Origin: Kutzneria sp. CA-103260
GTDB lineage: Bacteria > Actinomycetota > Actinomycetes > Mycobacteriales > Pseudonocardiaceae
Assembly (NCBI RefSeq): GCF_018263855.1
Contig: NZ_CP073318.1
Coordinates: 62,001 to 126,000, forward strand
Direction of reading: 5' to 3'
Length of the DNA stretch: 64,000 nucleotides
This document shows, one piece after another, positions 60,007 to 64,000 of the stretch. Each line of letters opens with the position of its first letter. Position 1 is the first letter of the stretch. The notes beneath the pieces are model-generated. The model was not told the origin of the DNA and did not search any database. It was given only the letters and a program-made list of their open reading frames with translations. A program made the translations under genes and the position numbers.

Positions 60007-61431
60007 ATGATCCGCAAGACTGTCGCGTCCGCTGCCGCCCTCGTGGCCGCCGTCGCGGTGTTGGTTTCCGGATGCGCCCAGGCGATCGGCGGCTCCGGCG
60101 CGGTCGAGCGCCCCGACCCGAACCAGGTCGCAGGGCTCGCCGTCACCAGCGGTGACAGCGGCCCGCGGCCCGGTGTCGCCGACGCCGGCCTGCCGGTCGC
60201 CAACTCCGACCGCAGCGCCGTCGACCGGCTGGCCGCGAACGCCGTCGCCGACGTGCAAGCCTTCTGGGAGAAGGAACTTCCGGCCGACTTCGGCAAACAG
60301 TTCGCCCCGGTCAAGCAGCTCACGTCGTACGACTCGACCGGGCAACCGCTCAAGCTCTGCGGCTCCAGCACCGCCGGTCTGGTCAACGCCTTCTACTGCC
60401 AGCAGGACGACTCCGTGTCCTGGGACCGCGGTCAGCTTCTGCCGCAGCTCAACGACTCCTTCGGCCCGATGGCCGTGGTCGCGGTGCTGGCCCACGAACT
60501 CGGCCACGCCGTGCAGTTCCGGCTCGGCAGCGTCAACCAGGCCACGCCGACGATCGTCAAGGAGCAGCAGGCCGACTGCTACGCCGGCACGTTCTTCCGG
60601 TCCGTGGCCGAGGGGCAGGCGCCGCACTTCCAGCTGTCCACCGGGCCCGGCCTGAACCAGATCATGGCCACGCTGTTCTTCATCCGTGACACCGCCGGCG
60701 CCAGCGCGCAGGCCGCCGGCGCGCACGGCAATGCCTTCGACCGGGTGACCGCGTTCCAGCTCGGCTTCTCCGACGGCGCCAAGCGCTGCGCCCGCATCGA
60801 CGTGGCCGAGGTGCAGAGCCGGATCACCGAGCAGCAGTTCGACCCCAACGACCGGGACCAGGGCCTGGGCAAGGGAAACCTCCGGGTCAACGACCAGAGT
60901 GCCCTGCGCGACCTGCAAACCACGCTCAAGGCCGTGTTCCCCCAGGGACAACTGGTTGCCGGCCAACTGTCCTGTTCGGACGGCAAGGCGACCTCGCCGG
61001 CCTCGTACTGCCCCATCACCAACAGGATCTCACTCGACCTGGCCAATCTGGTCCGCGTCGGCACACCGCCCCAGAAGGGCGTCAAGGGAGGCATCGGTGA
61101 CTTCGCCGCGTTCGCCGAAATCGCGTCGCGCTTCGCACTCGCCTACGAACACGGGACCGGCCATGCCCTCGACGGTCCGTCGACCGGCCAGCTCACGGCG
61201 TGCCTGACCGGCATGTGGGCCGGCACCATCACGCCCGCACACCAGGGCGCGCTCCAGCTCTCGCCCGGCGACCTCGACGAGGCCGTGTCCGAGATGCTCA
61301 CCGGCGACAGCCTGATCGCCGCCGACGTCAACGGCCGGTCCGTGCCGTCCGGCTTCGCCCGGGTGGAGGCCTTCCGCGACGGCTTCACCTCCACCGGCCC
61401 GGCCATCTGCACCAGCAAGTACAGCGGCTGA
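60007..61431 (+). CDS. Lipoprotein zinc metallopeptidase (neutral zinc metallopeptidase)
   Basis: A 474-residue lipoprotein. A lipobox VLVSGCAQ ends the signal peptide, so it is anchored by Cys24. A neutral zinc peptidase domain follows: AVLAHELGHAVQ (HExxH) near residue 165, then EQQADCYAGTF with the third ligand, typical of the YpfJ/neutral zinc metallopeptidase family. The C-terminal half has extra YEHGTGHAL and Cys. It acts outside the membrane; substrate unknown. Confidence 0.83.
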   Translation: MIRKTVASAAALVAAVAVLVSGCAQAIGGSGAVERPDPNQVAGLAVTSGDSGPRPGVADAGLPVANSDRSAVDRLAANAVADVQAFWEKELPADFGKQFAPVKQLTSYDSTGQPLKLCGSSTAGLVNAFYCQQDDSVSWDRGQLLPQLNDSFGPMAVVAVLAHELGHAVQFRLGSVNQATPTIVKEQQADCYAGTFFRSVAEGQAPHFQLSTGPGLNQIMATLFFIRDTAGASAQAAGAHGNAFDRVTAFQLGFSDGAKRCARIDVAEVQSRITEQQFDPNDRDQGLGKGNLRVNDQSALRDLQTTLKAVFPQGQLVAGQLSCSDGKATSPASYCPITNRISLDLANLVRVGTPPQKGVKGGIGDFAAFAEIASRFALAYEHGTGHALDGPSTGQLTACLTGMWAGTITPAHQGALQLSPGDLDEAVSEMLTGDSLIAADVNGRSVPSGFARVEAFRDGFTSTGPAICTSKYSG

Positions 61432-61472
61432 TCCCGGATGCCGCCGCGGAGCTGTCGTTCTAGGCTCGGCCC

Positions 61473-62360
61473 ATGGACACCACGCAGCTGGAGAAGATCA
61501 AGGCCGGCAAGGGGTTCTTCGCGGCGTTGGACCAGAGCGGCGGCAGCACGCCCAAGGCGCTGGCCGAGTACGGCGTCGGGGCCGACCGCTACGGCTCCGA
61601 CACCGAGATGTTCGACCTGGTGCACGCCATGCGGACCCGGTTGATGACCAACCCGGCGTTCGACGGCTCGCGGGTGCTGGCGGCGATCCTGTTCGAGCAG
61701 ACCATGGAGCGGGCGGTGGACGGCCTGCCCACCGCCCAGTTCCTGTGGCAGCGCAAGAACGTCGTGCCGATTCTCAAGGTCGACAAGGGGCTGGCCGACG
61801 AGGCCGACGGGGTGCGGCTGATGAAGCCGATCGACACCCTCGACGACCTGCTGGCCCGGGCTCGCGAGCACGGGATCTTCGGCACCAAGATGCGCTCGGT
61901 GATCAACTCGGCTGATCCGGCCGGCATCGAGGCCATCGTGGACCAGCAGTTCGAGTACGGGAAGCGGATCATGGCCGCCGGCCTGGTGCCGATCCTCGAA
62001 CCCGAGGTGACGATCACCAGCCCGGACAAGGAGCAGTCCGAGGCGCTGCTGCTCGATGCCGTCACCCGCCGGCTCAAGGCGCTCGACGCGGACGCCCTGA
62101 TCATGCTCAAGATCAGCATCCCGACCCGGCCCGGCCTGTACGGCGAGTTGGCGGCCGACCCCCGAATGCTGCGGGTCGTCGCCCTGTCCGGCGGCTACAG
62201 CCGCGACGAGGCGTGCGAGCGACTGGCCCACGACCCGACCCTGATCGCCAGCTTCTCCCGCGCGCTGTTGGAGGGGCTGACCGAGCAACAGTCGGACGAG
62301 GCGTTCACCGCGCGACTGGAGGCGTCGATCGAGCAGATCTACCGGGCCTCAGTGCACTAA
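61473..62360 (+). CDS. fda: Class I fructose-bisphosphate aldolase
   Basis: A 295-residue class I fructose-bisphosphate aldolase. It has AALDQSGGSTPKAL (family signature), RKNVVPILKVDKG, FGTKMRSVI, LEPEVTI and MLKISIP with the Schiff-base Lys. It cleaves fructose 1,6-bisphosphate and needs no metal. The gene converges with the membrane protein gene with overlapping stops. Confidence 0.93.
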   Translation: MDTTQLEKIKAGKGFFAALDQSGGSTPKALAEYGVGADRYGSDTEMFDLVHAMRTRLMTNPAFDGSRVLAAILFEQTMERAVDGLPTAQFLWQRKNVVPILKVDKGLADEADGVRLMKPIDTLDDLLARAREHGIFGTKMRSVINSADPAGIEAIVDQQFEYGKRIMAAGLVPILEPEVTITSPDKEQSEALLLDAVTRRLKALDADALIMLKISIPTRPGLYGELAADPRMLRVVALSGGYSRDEACERLAHDPTLIASFSRALLEGLTEQQSDEAFTARLEASIEQIYRASVH

Positions 62361-63022
62361 CGCGGCCAGCGCTCGGCCCTGTCGGTGACCGGAGCAAGCT
62401 CGACCAGGGCGGGGAAGCCGATGGGTGGGGTGTCCATCTCCATCTCGTAGACGAGTACCTCGGGCTCGTCGGGTTCGAGATCCGCGTGCACGCCAAACAG
62501 GAGCACGCAGCCGAGCGTGCCGACGATGGCGGCGGCGGCGAGAATCCAGATGCCTGTGCCGGCCGTGATTTCGACGAACTGGTTGCCGGAGTACTGCTCG
62601 ATCTCGTCCGTGAAGCTGGCGACGACCAGCCAGGCGAAGCCGACGATCAGTCCGGTCATGGCAACTGCGGCCAGTCTGGTCCTGAGCAGTTGGGGTTCGA
62701 CCACAACGCGACTGCGTAACAAGGTGTTGGCGGCGAACAGCGCCAGCAGGCCCGCAACGACCACTGGCACACCATAGTAGTTGGATCGGCTGAGGACGGC
62801 GGTTGGAAAGGTGCCAGCCGCGCTCGGGTAGGACGACACCCAGCCGGTGGTCGCGAACACCCTGCTCGGGGACCCGCCGGACAGGGAGGTGTGGACGATG
62901 AAGATGTAGAGGTTCGCGAACGTGCTGCCGACCGCCAGCACACCGGCGACCAGCAGCGTCATGCCGGCTACGAACCTGTGTAGCCGCTGGCGGCTGACAG
63001 TGGGAGGTATGGGGCCTGTCAT
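62357..63022 (-). CDS. Four-helix membrane protein, unknown function
   Basis: A 221-residue protein with four hydrophobic helices (about 17-42, 83-100, 115-137, 152-176), an extracellular loop after helix 1 and an acidic C-terminal tail. I do not recognise the family. Convergent with the aldolase. Confidence 0.7.
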   Translation of the reverse strand: MTGPIPPTVSRQRLHRFVAGMTLLVAGVLAVGSTFANLYIFIVHTSLSGGSPSRVFATTGWVSSYPSAAGTFPTAVLSRSNYYGVPVVVAGLLALFAANTLLRSRVVVEPQLLRTRLAAVAMTGLIVGFAWLVVASFTDEIEQYSGNQFVEITAGTGIWILAAAAIVGTLGCVLLFGVHADLEPDEPEVLVYEMEMDTPPIGFPALVELAPVTDRAERWPR

Positions 63023-63478
63023 GACGTGGATTGTGCCAGCGCCGGACTACACGCTCCGACCTTTCGGCTGAAATGGCTCTCTGTAGGACGGCCTCGCGCC
63101 ATCGGTGTCGACCTGGCGTCGATGGCCACTGATGGTCACTGCCGGCTGCCCTGGTTGCGGTACTTCTGTGCTGTACGGCAATCGCTCATGTGTTCCCCTT
63201 CGTAGTCACTAGCTCCGTATTTGATGTAGCTGGCGTGACTGTCGAGCCCGCGTCAGGGGTGCCGCGACGGTGTTGTCCGAGTGGTGTCGTCGGAGCGGCA
63301 TCCTCCGTGAGGAATGCTCGGATCCAAGGTCCGGTCGTCAACGGCAGCTGATGCCTGGAATGACCGTGCTGGTGCACGGCTGGGAGTCAGGCGGCATCAC
63401 TCCAACCGCACTGGAGCCGTTCACCGCCGGCGCGATAACCCGCTCGAGTCGCGGGGTGGGCCCTGCCACCATGGGCGC
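63023..63478. promoter_or_regulatory. Gap before hisG
   Basis: This 456-base gap is lower in GC than its flanks. No gene or tRNA is convincing; a 63-codon frame at 63186-63377 lacks any domain. It should hold the hisG promoter. No hisE precedes hisG, though the two are usually adjacent in actinomycetes. Confidence 0.5.
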
Positions 63479-64000
63479 ATGACGCTTCGCGTGGCAGTGC
63501 CGAGCAAGGGGTCGCTCAGCGGCCCGGCCATGGAGTTGCTGACCGACGCCGGGTACCACGCGCAGAAGGGCCATCGCGAGCTTCGGCGCTATGACCCGGA
63601 CAACGACATGCTCATCATCTACCTGCGCCCCAAGGACATCGCCACCTATGTAGCCACCGGCGACCTCGACGTCGGCGTGACGGGCCTGGACCTGCTGGTC
63701 AACTCCGGCGCCGCGGCGGAACCCATCCTGGAACTCGGGTTCGCCAAGGCGCGGTTCCGGTTCGCCGCGCCGGCCGACTCTCCGATCCGAACGATCGAGG
63801 ACCTGCACGGACGCAGGCTCGCGACGTCGTTTCCGACCTTGGTGGCCAAGTCCCTGGCTGGCCGCGGAATCACGGTGGACCTGGTCACGCTGGACGGCGG
63901 CGTGGAAAACGCCATCGAGCTCGGGGTGGCCGATGCGATCGCCGACGTCGTGGAGACGGGCGAGTCACTGCGCAACGCCGGATTGGTGCCGTTCGGCGAG
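63479..64000 (+). CDS. hisG: ATP phosphoribosyltransferase (5' part)
   Basis: The first 174 codons of hisG are visible; the gene runs off the window. It begins LRVAVPSKGSLSGPAMELL, then DVGVTGLDLL and DGGVENAIELGVADAIADVV, which match the catalytic domain that binds ATP and PRPP. It catalyses the first step of histidine synthesis. The ATG at 63479 gives the family start. Confidence 0.95.
   Translation, partial: MTLRVAVPSKGSLSGPAMELLTDAGYHAQKGHRELRRYDPDNDMLIIYLRPKDIATYVATGDLDVGVTGLDLLVNSGAAAEPILELGFAKARFRFAAPADSPIRTIEDLHGRRLATSFPTLVAKSLAGRGITVDLVTLDGGVENAIELGVADAIADVVETGESLRNAGLVPFGE

Noticed and set aside
63186-63377. 63-codon minus-strand frame in the hisG gap.
   Set aside because: Low-complexity, no domain and no ribosome site.
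1-64000. rRNA, tRNA, insertion sequence, integrase or prophage genes.
   Set aside because: No transposase or integrase motifs, no conserved RNA folds found by eye; short RNA genes could still be missed.

Overview
The window is high-GC DNA with dense, mostly short intergenic gaps, frequent GTG starts, ATGA/GTGA gene overlaps and a regulator set (TetR, LacI, ROK, GntR, Lrp, DesK/NarL-type two-component pairs, a SigE-like sigma factor) typical of a filamentous actinomycete. The CGNR protein, a decayed DUF222/HNH gene, a P450 with a [3Fe-4S] ferredoxin and the many secreted glycosidases fit the Pseudonocardiaceae or a relative; this placement is inference. I found no rRNA, tRNA, CRISPR array, insertion sequence or prophage.

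Layout. 1-5 kb: a macro-domain/KAP-type membrane P-loop NTPase (possible defence gene, open at the left edge), a lipase, a PucR-like regulator and a decayed HNH endonuclease. 5-17 kb: a proline-iminopeptidase-like hydrolase, then a secreted carbohydrate block: a GH99-CBM32-GH3/PA14 fusion, a multidomain GH3 beta-xylosidase-like enzyme, a divergent ROK regulator and a ThuA-ricin lectin protein. 17-21 kb: a P450/serine hydrolase/DUF1772 operon divergent from a TetR with an extra thioredoxin-like C-terminal domain. 21-28 kb: small membrane proteins, GNAT, methyltransferase, ketopantoate-reductase-like protein, a CGNR regulator with an in-frame 39-bp triplication, a two-component pair whose gene junction is a 29-bp triplication, and a LuxR regulator lacking a Walker A motif.

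28-36.5 kb: a predicted alicyclic/terpenoid degradation locus: ferredoxin, ferredoxin reductase, P450, Baeyer-Villiger monooxygenase and alcohol dehydrogenase in one minus-strand operon, with a lactonase-like MBL protein and a carboxylesterase converging on it and a divergent TetR. The logic is hydroxylation, oxidation to ketone, conversion to lactone/ester, hydrolysis, as in camphor catabolism. 36.6-43 kb: membrane protein, DUF2000, Lrp, and a second catabolic module (extradiol dioxygenase, FAH-family hydrolase, divergent GntR, FAD aromatic hydroxylase).

43.5-51.6 kb: a second sugar block: a secreted GH3 with two CBM32 domains, a LacI regulator divergent from xylAB, and a Tat-exported GH71/99-like protein. 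51.6-64 kb: PLP decarboxylase with TetR, amidohydrolase, DedA protein, methyltransferase, a second two-component pair, sigma factor with a membrane partner, PIG-V mannosyltransferase, lipoprotein metallopeptidase, class I fructose-bisphosphate aldolase, a membrane protein and the 5' part of hisG. The two sugar blocks would together feed xylose (via XylA/XylB) and hexoses into central metabolism.
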